Positions 37,863 through 46,779 are shown, counted from the first letter of the stretch. The stretch: DNA of 64,000 nucleotides from Labrys miyagiensis (GCF_030160835.1 NZ_BSPC01000028.1:62001-126000), one strand, 5' to 3'. Numbers and translations: made by a program. The notes: generated by a model not told the origin, from the letters alone.

Positions 37863-38945
37863 CTAAGAGACGGATCGTAAACTCATACCTATTGCCGCTC
37901 TAAACATTGCAGTCGCCTCGCTCTGCCGCCCCATCTTCATAAGGCAAACGCCAGCGAGATGCGCCGAAAACTCGCCGAATATTCGTCCGTCAAAAGCAAT
38001 CAGCTCATCAACGAGTCCGTCAACCTCCACTTCGAGCAACTGACGAAATATGAAAAGAGCGTCTTCGTAGCTGCCGGTCAGGCAAAGTCCACGGCCTTTG
38101 AGAAACGTCAACGCATAGTCGCTCGGGTAGCGCGCCAATCCCTCATGGATGAGCACCATTGCGGCAAGAGGATTTTTGTCAAGTGCGGCTCGAGCCAGGA
38201 ATTGAAAAAGCAGGCTCGTATCGGCCTTCTGCTTGTCAGTTTCCGCGCGCCGTCCCACTACCAAACCCGTTTTGGCCGCCTCAATCGCCGCCGCGCCTTT
38301 GCCTAAGGCGGCGAAAGTCTCGGCCAGATGCGCCCAGTAATAGACGCGTCCTGGCTGGTCCCTCACAGCTTGCAGCAGGAGGGGCAGATTGCGACTATGC
38401 TTTCGCGATTGATCGCCGTCATATCCGAGGTGATCCAGCCTTATCGGAGATGAAACAATACCCAAGGGTTCCTGCGCCATTATTACATCCAAGGCGGGAA
38501 CAATTGTTTCGTGAATAGGCCCGGTAAAACGCAAATCTGGCCTATTTCGAAACAAGCGAGGCTCGCGATAACGAGTATAGCCGCTTTTGGGCTTGAATTG
38601 CACGAACGCCGCGAGAGCCGAAGTCGCGTCGAAACAGTCCAAAATTCTTGTTTGGTGTGAAGATACCAGCCGCTCATCAGCGTCAACATATAAAAGCCAT
38701 TCACCGAGTGCTGCATCAAGAGCCACGTTTCGCGCAGCAGCGAAATCATCATTCCAGCGATGATCGATGACAACGGCGCCCCAGCTTCGCGCGATTTCCC
38801 GTGTTTCGTCGCTTGATCCGGTGTCGACGACAATGATCTCGTCAACGGCCGGTCTGATCGATTCCAGACAACCGGGCAAAAACACCGCCTCGTCGCGTGC
38901 AATCAAGACAGCGCTGACCGTGTTAATTCCGATGTCCGCTGGCAA
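37863..38945 (-). CDS. glycosyltransferase family 2 with C-terminal TPR
   Basis: A 360-residue protein. The GT2 domain (residues 10-200) has SAVLIARDEAVFLPGCLESI, VVDTGSSDETREIA and the DxD motif LYVDADERL, as in WaaE/LgtF-like lipopolysaccharide core glucosyltransferases. The rest is TPR-like helices (YYWAHLAETFAALGKGAAAIEA). It lies 7 bases after a 64-residue protein gene and 4 bases before the larger TPR-glycosyltransferase, so all three form one operon. Sugar and acceptor unknown. Confidence 0.85.
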   Translation of the reverse strand: MPADIGINTVSAVLIARDEAVFLPGCLESIRPAVDEIIVVDTGSSDETREIARSWGAVVIDHRWNDDFAAARNVALDAALGEWLLYVDADERLVSSHQTRILDCFDATSALAAFVQFKPKSGYTRYREPRLFRNRPDLRFTGPIHETIVPALDVIMAQEPLGIVSSPIRLDHLGYDGDQSRKHSRNLPLLLQAVRDQPGRVYYWAHLAETFAALGKGAAAIEAAKTGLVVGRRAETDKQKADTSLLFQFLARAALDKNPLAAMVLIHEGLARYPSDYALTFLKGRGLCLTGSYEDALFIFRQLLEVEVDGLVDELIAFDGRIFGEFSAHLAGVCLMKMGRQSEATAMFRAAIGMSLRSVS

Positions 38946-38952
38946 GGTCTGG

Positions 38953-39147
38953 CTAGAGGTTGCCGCTCAACGATAGCGGAACAATTAGGCTTTGGCCCCT
39001 GAGGGTTTGAGAAAGAGCTGCGGGGCTGGACCAATCCGTGCGGTTGATGAGCTCATCTATCGCAGCTTCAAGCGAAGGACTTAACCCAAAAGCATCGCTT
39101 TCGTCCAGACGGTGATCCTTAACCTCGCTACTTTCAGAACGTTCCAC
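38953..39147 (-). CDS. 64-residue small protein ahead of glycosyltransferase operon
   Basis: GTG 39147 lies six bases after GGGAGGAG, a near-perfect ribosome site, so translation is likely. The product is acidic in its first half (VERSESSEVKDHRLDESD) and ends with a Ser/Leu-rich tail (SLIVPLSLSGNL). I do not recognise it. It precedes the GT2-TPR gene by 7 bases. The position is what one expects of a modified substrate or partner of the two TPR-linked glycosyltransferases, and the Ser-rich tail would offer sites, but this is conjecture. Confidence 0.5.
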   Translation of the reverse strand: MERSESSEVKDHRLDESDAFGLSPSLEAAIDELINRTDWSSPAALSQTLRGQSLIVPLSLSGNL

Positions 39148-39326
39148 TGCTTGCTCCTCCCGGCGACATTTCCACCTATGGCGAGTTGATGACCTAACGT
39201 CAAGATGATCGGGGCTCTGCATTATCAACGCGGGTCTTGGTGAACCGCCGCAATTTCAGAATTTGTAGCATAGCACACCACTGCTGTCCTCTGCTTCCAG
39301 CCACAGGCGACGGCGTCGGTTTCCAG

Positions 39327-39425
39327 CTAAACAACGCTATCGCCTTAAGATGGATCGCACGCGGCCTTGGTATCAGCAAGAATACCATCATTCAGATCGT
39401 CCGCCGCCACCGCAAGACGCCTAGC
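39327..39425 (+). pseudogene. possible transposase HTH remnant
   Basis: In the plus frame the residues ALRWIARGLGISKNTIIQIVRR look like the helix-turn-helix at the start of IS21/Mu-like transposases. The rest of such a gene is missing; the frame runs into the antisense of the ATP-grasp gene. If real, it marks an insertion between the ATP-grasp gene and the small protein gene of the same strand. Weak evidence from one motif. Confidence 0.25.
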
Positions 39426-39429
39426 TCCC

Positions 39430-40368
39430 TCAGATCGCCTCGGCGCGCGTCCGCTCGATCAGAACACGCGCGCAGGTACGAAAGGCATCGAATTCGGTCG
39501 CCAAATCCTCGACGCCAAGTCTCTCGCGATATCCTGCCGCGTTCTTGCTGGAGAACATCCAGGTGCCTCCTCCAGGATTGACCTCCAAAAGGTAGAGTTC
39601 ACCGGTTTTCGAACGAAGGATATCGCAGGCCTGCAGGGCCACATCCGGCATTGCCTCGTAGGCGGCGGCGGCCAGGGCCAGGATGTCAGGCTCCCGCGTG
39701 GAATAGGCGATGCTGTCGGGTGGTGCCGGCATGAAGTCCCGTGGGTTGAAGGGCCCATGCCGGGATTCCAGTACGAGCGGCTTGGTCGATTCTCGGCAAT
39801 AGGTAAAGAGGGGCGCGCCGAAGAGGGTCAGAACCCGGCAGGTCATGGCATAGCCGCAATCGATGAACCTCTGCGCGACCATGGGGCCTCTACGGCCCGG
39901 ATGCTCATCGAGATACTCGGAAGGAGCTTTGTAGCGTACGCCTGCCGTCGGCACCAATTCGATACCAACTCCCCAGGACGCCAGGGCATAAGACGGCTTG
40001 ATGATCACCAAAGGCCCGTAGAAATCCGGCGAAAGAACCGTATCGGGGCGAATTTCCTCAAAATGCGGCACCGGTATTCCCGCCGAAGCCAGTCGCTGCA
40101 TTTCAATGAGCTTCGACATCGGTTGGCCGGAATAGACCTTGCCGCGATTCGGCTGAAAGGTCAGGAGGCTGATCGGCGAGAAAATCAGGCAAGGACGGCC
40201 AGCCGCCTTCTTGCGCGTGTATGACAAGCGTGCGGTATTCGACGCGATGAAGACCTCGATATCGGGAGCCGCCTCCTCGACATGCTTCTTGATCGTCTCC
40301 ATGTCCGCGATGTCTTGCCAGCCCTCGCTATGCACCAGAACGAGATTGCGGGTTTGCGACATACTCAT
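39430..40368 (-). CDS. ATP-grasp domain protein (peptide/amine ligase-like)
   Basis: A 312-residue protein. The ATP-grasp fold is indicated by SKLIEMQRLASAGIPVP, the ATP-binding lysine in PLVIIKPSYALASWGVGIE and the terminal metal-binding stretch LYLLEVNPGGGTW. The first 100 residues are a pre-ATP-grasp domain. Enzymes of this class join a carboxylate (via acyl phosphate) to an amine or thiol, as in RimK and peptide-macrocycle ligases. It starts 42 bases after an 80-residue protein gene and likely shares its transcript. Substrate unknown. Confidence 0.8.
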   Translation of the reverse strand: MSMSQTRNLVLVHSEGWQDIADMETIKKHVEEAAPDIEVFIASNTARLSYTRKKAAGRPCLIFSPISLLTFQPNRGKVYSGQPMSKLIEMQRLASAGIPVPHFEEIRPDTVLSPDFYGPLVIIKPSYALASWGVGIELVPTAGVRYKAPSEYLDEHPGRRGPMVAQRFIDCGYAMTCRVLTLFGAPLFTYCRESTKPLVLESRHGPFNPRDFMPAPPDSIAYSTREPDILALAAAAYEAMPDVALQACDILRSKTGELYLLEVNPGGGTWMFSSKNAAGYRERLGVEDLATEFDAFRTCARVLIERTRAEAI

Positions 40369-40410
40369 CTCCGCAAGGTCACGACAAGGCCGTTTTGTGC
40401 TGCCCCGAAG

Positions 40411-40653
40411 CTATAGGCTTGATTCGACGAGCCGGGCCGCAGGTCGCTCTATTGAATAGCTTTGCAAAGAAATCGACGTTCCGCCATCGCGGTTACAGTC
40501 GAGATGATTGATTTCCACAACCGTGGGAAATCCAAGACTGCTCACCCCAACAGGAGGTATTGGCGCGCCGACCGTCGCGTAATGCGCTTGAGCGACCAGC
40601 CTTGGGCGTGGAAGGCACGCCAAACCTGGGGCGATTAAATCCACCAACTTCAT
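40411..40653 (-). CDS. 80-residue small protein upstream of ATP-grasp gene
   Basis: ATG 40653 follows GGAGAGGGG directly, a strong ribosome site; a GTG or ATG further up has none. The product starts MKLVDLIAPGLACLPRPRL and ends ERPAARLVESSL, with a central GAPIPPVGVSSLGFPTVVE stretch. I do not recognise it. As the gene immediately before an ATP-grasp enzyme it is a candidate substrate peptide, comparable in position to graspetide precursors, but I see no Thr/Glu core repeats of those families. It may equally be a truncated protein. Confidence 0.5.
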   Translation of the reverse strand: MKLVDLIAPGLACLPRPRLVAQAHYATVGAPIPPVGVSSLGFPTVVEINHLDCNRDGGTSISLQSYSIERPAARLVESSL

Positions 40654-40937
40654 CCCCTCTCCACCCGTGCGAAACACCGAATGGATGGCCGCAGAACGGA
40701 GCAATGATGGGTGCAAATTCTGTACACGGGCTTATAGCAGAAGGGTACAATCGAAAAAATAATGGGCGGCTTTGCCGTTTTCTGCCGGTGAACCGGACAT
40801 GGTGGATATTGGCTGAGATGTAACTGGGGATTTGTACGAACTCTTCGGAACTTCCCTTCCCCACCCCCGCGCAGCCGGAAGAACTCCTGCTATACTCGGA
40901 TGCCGCGGAGAAGCGGCAGGCACTCGGCAATGGCAGC

Positions 40938-41738
40938 ATGATAATTTCAAACAGCGACAACCCCCTGCCATCGTCGAAGCATTCGGAGCACCGTCGATGG
41001 TGCATATTTACCAGTGCTGGCAATTTCGACAATGTTACTTCGTGGATTGAGCGATCCCCGACAAGATCCTGGGATCTGATCACCGCCTTTTATGGCGATT
41101 ACAAAGATACATACGACAGGCTGTGTCTGATTTCAGATATTTGCCTGCCAATGAAAGGTGGCAAATTTCAAAACTTGAAGAAATTCTATGATAGTTGGCC
41201 TGATATTATCGACAGATATGATTTTATTTTTGTCGCTGACGACGATCTGATTCTTCGCATATCGGATTTCGACGCCGCCTTTGGGCTTGCGCAGCAATTG
41301 GATCTTTGGGTCTGCCAGCCGGCTTTCAGCCAGGAGGGAAAAATCTCCCACCCGATTACGGCACATGTGGGCGGCACTTCAAGTATCCGATTCGTAAATT
41401 TTGTCGAGAACACATGCCCACTGTTTAGAAGTGACAGGCTGAAAAGCTTTCTTGATGTTTTTGATGATCATTTGTCGGGTTGGGGAATAGATTGGTGGTA
41501 CTGCAACCACCTGGGTTCAGATGTAAGCGGACGATTTGCAATATTGGATGAGGTCGTTGTCCTGAACCCGTATGATCACCAGCGACCGGGACGAGCAAGA
41601 GAGATAACAAAACTGCGCAGAACTTCGGATCGATACGACGATTGGCTGCGCGTGAAGGCAAAGTACGGACTTTCCGAATATCCGCACCAGCTCTTCGACA
41701 CCATCCACAAAGCGTCTGTCGGCCCCTTTGGTGACTAG
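40938..41738 (+). CDS. DUF707-like putative glycosyltransferase
   Basis: A 266-residue protein recognised by RRWCIFTSAGNF, the acidic FIFVADDDLI (DxD-like), WVCQPAFS and GWGIDWWYCNHLG, the pattern of the DUF707 family (found in plants and bacteria, related to nucleotide-diphospho-sugar transferases). The start ATG 40938 lacks a strong ribosome site; no better in-frame start is seen. Codon use and base composition are AT-richer than in the flanking core genes, a sign of transfer. Probably part of the same locus as the following HprK-GT fusion, 112 bases downstream. Confidence 0.7.
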   Translation: MIISNSDNPLPSSKHSEHRRWCIFTSAGNFDNVTSWIERSPTRSWDLITAFYGDYKDTYDRLCLISDICLPMKGGKFQNLKKFYDSWPDIIDRYDFIFVADDDLILRISDFDAAFGLAQQLDLWVCQPAFSQEGKISHPITAHVGGTSSIRFVNFVENTCPLFRSDRLKSFLDVFDDHLSGWGIDWWYCNHLGSDVSGRFAILDEVVVLNPYDHQRPGRAREITKLRRTSDRYDDWLRVKAKYGLSEYPHQLFDTIHKASVGPFGD

Positions 41739-41850
41739 GCCCTCCCACCGAAGCCAGGAGCGGCACGAGCATCGTAATTGTGAGGGTTGCGACGTCGTTG
41801 CTGTAATTTTCACTCACCTAACCAGACGCCATGCTGGGAAGTCGCTGTAA

Positions 41851-44610
41851 ATGATCGCAATTGAAATTCTGGGTCTGTCGTTTGTAGTCAACGCGCCGGA
41901 GCAAATCCTGCGGGATATCGCCGTTTTCTTCCACCTTGTCAGCAAGCCCGAAGATACCGCGCTGCCGGATATGACAATCATCCAAAGCCGCTCTGGCGCA
42001 TGGCGACTTTACGCGCAGGGAATTCGCACTCCCGCGGTCGCGAACAGTCGTAACGAGGTACTGCCTCTCCTGTTGAACGTCATCACCACAAAGATGGCCA
42101 GCGAGCGGCAGACCACCCTTCGCGCTGGTTGCATCGGCTGGATGGCCCGATCGGCGCTGATCTTCGCATCGAACAGAGACGACCAGACGCTTTTCACGGC
42201 CTGGGCTGTCGACCGCGGTTTTACCTATCTTGGCGACGACATCATCGGTCTTGACCCAGACGAAGGTGTCGTTACAGGCTTTCCCGCGCCGGCCCTGCTT
42301 TCGAGCGGTGTCGCCGCCGACGTCTCCGCCCTGCAGGCATTTCGCAATCTTGCGTCCATGGCATCGGTGGAAGCTGTTGTCGTGCGTCCCGAGACAGCTT
42401 GGTGCCCCGACGAGTTGTCGGCGCCCTGCGGACTCATCATCGTCCCGGAATTCATGGAAGGGTCTGCGCTGCTCATAAGCCCGGTGTCGGCAGGAGAAGC
42501 GAACGATATCTGCCTTGCCGAATGCGCCCGCCTGAACGCGCCGTCGCTCGATGATCTTTTCGCCATGAATGCCCTGGTGACGAAAACGCCCGCTGTGCGG
42601 ATCACCTACGGCGATATGGCGCAGCTCGATGGTGCAGCCGACCACCTGATCCGATACGCACTTGAAAGCGAGATCCCACGCCCCCAGTTGGAGCGATTTC
42701 TCCAGGCCCTGTTGCCACACAAGCCGCCAACCGCAGTCTATCCACGACAGGTTGCGACCGAACGGACAATGTCCCCGCCGCCGAAACTTACGATCGGAAT
42801 GGCGACTTACGATGATTATGACGGCGTGTATTTCTCGGTCCAGGCCCTGCGATTGTACCATGGCGACGTGATGGATCAGGTCGAGCTGCTGATTGTCGAC
42901 AATCACCCCGACGGCGCTTGTGCCGAAGCGCTCAAGGAACTCGATCGTCACGCATTGAACCTACGCTACCTACCGCAGACCGAGTTGGCCGGAACGGCCG
43001 TGCGCGATTTTGTATTTCGCGAGGCGGCGGGAGAATTCGTCCTGTGCATCGACTGCCATGTCCTGCTTGTACCCGGCGCGGTGCGAAGCCTGATCGACTA
43101 TTTTGCGGCACACCCGGATACGCCCGACCTTCTTCAGGGCCCACTCCTCATGGACGGCCTCGATGCCGTGACCACCCACTGGGACCTGAAATGGAACAAA
43201 GGGATGTTCGGGGTCTGGGCGCCCCCATTGACGGATTTCGACCGGACTGGCGAGCCCTTCGAGATTCCCTGCATGGGTCTGGGGCTCTTTGCCTGCAGGA
43301 AGGCCGCCTGGGTTGGGTTCAATCCGATGTTTCGTGGTTTCGGCGGCGAAGAGTTCTATCTGCATGAGAAATTCAGACAGGCCGGTGCCCGCACGCTGTG
43401 CCTGCCTTTTCTGGGCTGGGTTCATCGCTTCAACCGCCCGATGGGAATTCCTTATGCGGTGACATGGCAAGACCGAATTCGGAACTACATCATCGGTTGG
43501 AGCGAGTTGAATCTACCGTTGGACGAGATGCGCCATCATATGTCGGAACTGCTCGGCGAGGAGAATACCGACCAGGCGTTCAAGGCAGTCGAGAGTGAAT
43601 TGAGTGCTCTCGGGACGGCCGGCATGATGGGACCGGAGTCGATCCCGCGCTCCAATTCGCAGCTCTCCAAGATCGCGCCCAGTGCAGTTCGCCGTAAAAC
43701 TCCGGAAGTGAGCGTGCTGATGCCGGTGTTCAATGGCGCACGATTTCTTCAGCGGGCGATCGACAGCATTCTCGGCCAGACACTGCGCGAGATAGAATTC
43801 GTGATCGTCAATGATGGTTCGAGCGACGAAACGGCAGCGATCCTGGACACCGTCGCGCGGCGGGATTCCCGCGTTATCGTCGCGCACCTGCCCAAGAATG
43901 GCGGTATTTCAGCGGCCCTGAACCATGGTCTCGGCATGGTGTCGACCGAGTTCGTGGCGCGTATGGATGCTGACGATATAGCGCTGCACGACAGGCTGGA
44001 GCGCCAGTTGCAGTTCCTGGCACAGCACCCGGATGTCGGTGTGCTGGGCGGCTGGATGAGACTGTTGTATCCTGATGGATCGCTCGGCGATGTGATCCAA
44101 TATCCCGAAGGCCTTTGGCGTTTTGACGCGCAGATGCTCGCAGGCAACCCGATTGGCCATCCTTCCGTGATGATGCGCCCGTCGATCATCCGCAAGGTCG
44201 GCGGATATCGCTCTGCATTCGATGGACAAGAAGATTACGACCTGTGGATCAGGACCAGCCAGATAGCGAGAATTGGCAATATCGGCGGTGCGTGCCTGGT
44301 CCATTACCGCTTCCGTTCCTGGGCGGAAGCGAATATCCCGCGTAGCTGGTGGCGGCGTTTCCTCGGCATAGTCGTTTGCGCCTGCGGCAGAAGCAGCCTG
44401 GTCGGCGTCGGCGACCCGATGTCAGGACGGGAGCGGATCGATTCTTCGGTTCTGCCGCTCCTCATGATCACTGACGAAGAGCGTGCCAATCTTCGCGCCT
44501 ATCTGCTGAACTCATTGAGTCTCGATCCAGATGGCGCACATGCCGGGATGACGCTCGCGGAAGCATTCTCCCTTCTCGATATGAAGGGGCTTGTAGGGCG
44601 CCTTGCATAG
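41851..44610 (+). CDS. HprK-like domain fused to two family 2 glycosyltransferases
   Basis: A 919-residue protein. Residues 1-300 resemble the HPr kinase-like proteins found in peptide-modification loci (WMARSALIFASN, then GFTYLGDDIIGLD), but the GxxGxGKS loop is replaced by ASNRDDQT, so kinase activity is unlikely. From 309 comes a GT2 domain (LTIGMATYDDYDG, LIVDNHPDG, FVLCIDCHVLLVPG, then GFGGEEFYLHEKF). From 616 a second GT2 domain (VSVLMPVFNGARFLQRAIDS, VARMDADDIALHDR, then DGQEDYDLWIR). GGGAAG nine bases before the ATG supports the start. Acceptor unknown. Confidence 0.8.
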   Translation: MIAIEILGLSFVVNAPEQILRDIAVFFHLVSKPEDTALPDMTIIQSRSGAWRLYAQGIRTPAVANSRNEVLPLLLNVITTKMASERQTTLRAGCIGWMARSALIFASNRDDQTLFTAWAVDRGFTYLGDDIIGLDPDEGVVTGFPAPALLSSGVAADVSALQAFRNLASMASVEAVVVRPETAWCPDELSAPCGLIIVPEFMEGSALLISPVSAGEANDICLAECARLNAPSLDDLFAMNALVTKTPAVRITYGDMAQLDGAADHLIRYALESEIPRPQLERFLQALLPHKPPTAVYPRQVATERTMSPPPKLTIGMATYDDYDGVYFSVQALRLYHGDVMDQVELLIVDNHPDGACAEALKELDRHALNLRYLPQTELAGTAVRDFVFREAAGEFVLCIDCHVLLVPGAVRSLIDYFAAHPDTPDLLQGPLLMDGLDAVTTHWDLKWNKGMFGVWAPPLTDFDRTGEPFEIPCMGLGLFACRKAAWVGFNPMFRGFGGEEFYLHEKFRQAGARTLCLPFLGWVHRFNRPMGIPYAVTWQDRIRNYIIGWSELNLPLDEMRHHMSELLGEENTDQAFKAVESELSALGTAGMMGPESIPRSNSQLSKIAPSAVRRKTPEVSVLMPVFNGARFLQRAIDSILGQTLREIEFVIVNDGSSDETAAILDTVARRDSRVIVAHLPKNGGISAALNHGLGMVSTEFVARMDADDIALHDRLERQLQFLAQHPDVGVLGGWMRLLYPDGSLGDVIQYPEGLWRFDAQMLAGNPIGHPSVMMRPSIIRKVGGYRSAFDGQEDYDLWIRTSQIARIGNIGGACLVHYRFRSWAEANIPRSWWRRFLGIVVCACGRSSLVGVGDPMSGRERIDSSVLPLLMITDEERANLRAYLLNSLSLDPDGAHAGMTLAEAFSLLDMKGLVGRLA

Positions 44611-44657
44611 GCACCGATGTGCGATCACTGCCATCAGGATCGACGCCACGGATTGCT

Positions 44658-44743
44658 TCTAAAGCGTTTTGCGATCGCAAAGACGCGTCGAAACAAAGAG
44701 TGAGAGCAAAGCAGCGTTTGCGCCTAAACGCGCTTTGCTCTAG
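44658..44743 (+). repeat. dispersed palindromic repeat, copy B
   Basis: An 86-base copy of the element also at 27629-27733 (reverse) and 51487-51592. It lacks about 20 bases, the TTGCCGGAATCGGCAA hairpin part, present in the other two; the outer sequence AAAGCGTTTTGCGAT...GCGCTTTGCTCTAG is conserved. It sits between the convergent ends of the glycosyltransferase fusion and glmS and could also act in transcript termination. Confidence 0.9.
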
Positions 44744-44805
44744 CGATCTCTGCCGGAAGCGCAGGATCTTCGACGGCGACACAGGCGAATGCGAAACCCT
44801 CGCCC

Positions 44806-46632
44806 TCACTCGACGGTAACACTCTTGGCGAGGTTGCGCGGCTGGTCGACGTCGGTGCCGATGATCACGGCCGTGTGGTAGGCCAGGAGCTGGATCGGGA
44901 CGGAATAGACGATGGGTGTGACCACCGCCGGCATTTCGGGCAGGACGATGGTCTTGAGCGTTGCCATGGCGGCGGCTTCGGCCCCCTTCGCATCGGTGAT
45001 CAGGATGATGCGGCCGCCGCGCGCGGCCACCTCCTGCATGTTCGAGACTGTCTTCTCGAAAATGGCGTCGAAGGGAGCGATCACGACCACCGGCATGGTC
45101 TCGTCGATCAGGGCGATCGGGCCGTGCTTGAGTTCGCCTGCCGCATAACCTTCGGCGTGGATGTAGCTGATTTCCTTGAGTTTCAGCGCACCTTCGAGCG
45201 ACAGCGGATAGCTCGTGCCGCGGCCGAGATAGAGCACGTCCGAGGCCTTGGCAAGGTCACGCGAGAAGGTCTCGATCTCATGCTCCAGGCGCAGCGCTTC
45301 GGCCATCAGGCGCGGTGCTTCGATGAGCGCATGTACGAGTTCGCTCTCCTCCGCGGCCGATAGCGTGCCGCGCGCCTTGCCGGCGCCGATGGCAAGTCCC
45401 GCCAAGGCGGCGAGCTGGCAGGTAAAGGCCTTGGTGGAGGCGACGCCGATCTCCGGGCCCGCCAGCGTCCGCACCATCACCTCGGCCTCGCGCGCGATGG
45501 TCGAGGTCGGCACGTTGACCACGGCCAGCGTGTGCTGCCCCTGCTCCTTGCAATAGCGCAGGGCTGCCAGCGTGTCGGCCGTCTCGCCCGATTGCGAGAC
45601 GAAGATCGACAGCCCACCCTTGTCGAGCGGTGCTTCGCGGTAGCGGAACTCGGAGGCGATATCGACTTCGACCGGCAGGCGCGCATAGCGCTCGAACCAG
45701 TATTTGGCGATCATGCTGGCGAAGGAGGCGGTGCCGCAGGCCGAAATGGTGAGGCGGTTGAGATCCTTCCAGTCGAAGGGAAGGTCCTCCGGCAGGCGAA
45801 TGGTCTCGCCCACCATGTCGATGAAGGAAGTCAGCGTATGCGAAACAACTTCCGGCTGCTCATGGATCTCCTTCGCCATGAAGTGCCGGTGATTGCCCTT
45901 GTCGACGATGGTGGCTGAAGCCTGCGATTTCTGGATCGTGCGATGCACACGCTTGAAGGCGGCATCATAGATGGTGGCTGAGCCGCGCGTCAGTGCGACG
46001 CTGTCTCCATCATCGAGATAGGCGATGGTGTTGGTGAAAGGAGCCAGCGCAATGGCGTCCGAACCCAGGAACATCTCCCCTTCGCCATAGCCCACCGCCA
46101 GCGGCGAGCCGAGGCGGGCGCCGATGAGCAGATTGTCCTCGCCCGAGAACAGGAAACCGAGCGAGAAAGCGCCGCGCAGCCGCCGCAGGCTCGCATGCAC
46201 CGCTTCGATCGGCATCTTGCCGCGATCGAGTTCGCGCGTGACGAGATGGGCGATCACCTCGGTATCCGTCTCGCTCTGGAACCGCGCGCCTTCGGCAATC
46301 AGCTCTTCGCGCAGTTCCCGGAAATTCTCGATGATGCCATTGTGGACCACCGCCACCCTGCTCGTGGCATGGGGATGGGCATTGCCCTCCGTCGGCTTGC
46401 CGTGGGTGGCCCAGCGAGTGTGCCCGATGCCGATGAGGCCTTCGAGCGGATCGCGGTCGAGCTTGTTTTCGAGATTGCGAAGCTTGCCCTCGGCACGCCG
46501 GCGGGTGATCGCGCCGTCTTCGAGGGTGGCGATGCCGGCCGAATCGTAACCGCGATATTCAAGGCGCCGCAGCGCATCGACCATGGGCAACGCAACCGCT
46601 TCTTTTCCGAGAATACCGACAATGCCGCACAT
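44806..46632 (-). CDS. glmS: glutamine-fructose-6-phosphate aminotransferase
   Basis: A 608-residue cytoplasmic enzyme making glucosamine-6-phosphate from fructose-6-phosphate and glutamine, the first step to UDP-GlcNAc. It begins MCGIVGILG, placing Cys2 as the N-terminal nucleophile of the glutaminase domain; RRLEYRGYDSAGIA and GHTRWATHG follow. Two SIS sugar-isomerase domains come next (SQSGETADTLAAL near 350, LGRGTSYPLSLEGALKLKE near 475), and LAKSVTVE is the standard C-terminus. Length is normal. No glmS ribozyme is apparent upstream. Confidence 0.98.
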   Translation of the reverse strand: MCGIVGILGKEAVALPMVDALRRLEYRGYDSAGIATLEDGAITRRRAEGKLRNLENKLDRDPLEGLIGIGHTRWATHGKPTEGNAHPHATSRVAVVHNGIIENFRELREELIAEGARFQSETDTEVIAHLVTRELDRGKMPIEAVHASLRRLRGAFSLGFLFSGEDNLLIGARLGSPLAVGYGEGEMFLGSDAIALAPFTNTIAYLDDGDSVALTRGSATIYDAAFKRVHRTIQKSQASATIVDKGNHRHFMAKEIHEQPEVVSHTLTSFIDMVGETIRLPEDLPFDWKDLNRLTISACGTASFASMIAKYWFERYARLPVEVDIASEFRYREAPLDKGGLSIFVSQSGETADTLAALRYCKEQGQHTLAVVNVPTSTIAREAEVMVRTLAGPEIGVASTKAFTCQLAALAGLAIGAGKARGTLSAAEESELVHALIEAPRLMAEALRLEHEIETFSRDLAKASDVLYLGRGTSYPLSLEGALKLKEISYIHAEGYAAGELKHGPIALIDETMPVVVIAPFDAIFEKTVSNMQEVAARGGRIILITDAKGAEAAAMATLKTIVLPEMPAVVTPIVYSVPIQLLAYHTAVIIGTDVDQPRNLAKSVTVE

Positions 46633-46711
46633 ACGCTCTACCCTTTACCGATTCGCATCAGACTAGCTGCGAGGGATTTAGGGCTTCGTGAACGCGGGGC
46701 GAAATCAAAAT

Positions 46712-46732
46712 GCCTGACAGTTTGTGACAGGC
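46712..46732 (-). terminator. probable terminator of popZ
   Basis: On the minus strand GCCTGTCA-CAAAC-TGTCAGGC forms a hairpin (one mismatch) followed by ATTTTGATTT, about 47 bases after the popZ stop and before the glmS start. Confidence 0.55.
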
Positions 46733-46779
46733 GCATGGCGGCGCGGATGGTCGGAAACGCGAATTCGTGCCGCGGGCGC

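Noticed and set aside
40560-40823. Plus-strand small frame overlapping the 80-residue minus-strand gene
   Set aside because: No ribosome site, Pro/Arg/Asn-rich product; the minus frame has a strong ribosome site and an operon partner.
41818-42951. 377-residue minus-strand frame opposite the HprK-GT gene
   Set aside because: Shadow frame; the opposite strand has clear glycosyltransferase motifs.
46633-46779. glmS riboswitch/ribozyme ahead of glmS
   Set aside because: The leader is short and shows only the popZ terminator; no ribozyme core is recognisable, and such ribozymes are mainly in Gram-positive bacteria.
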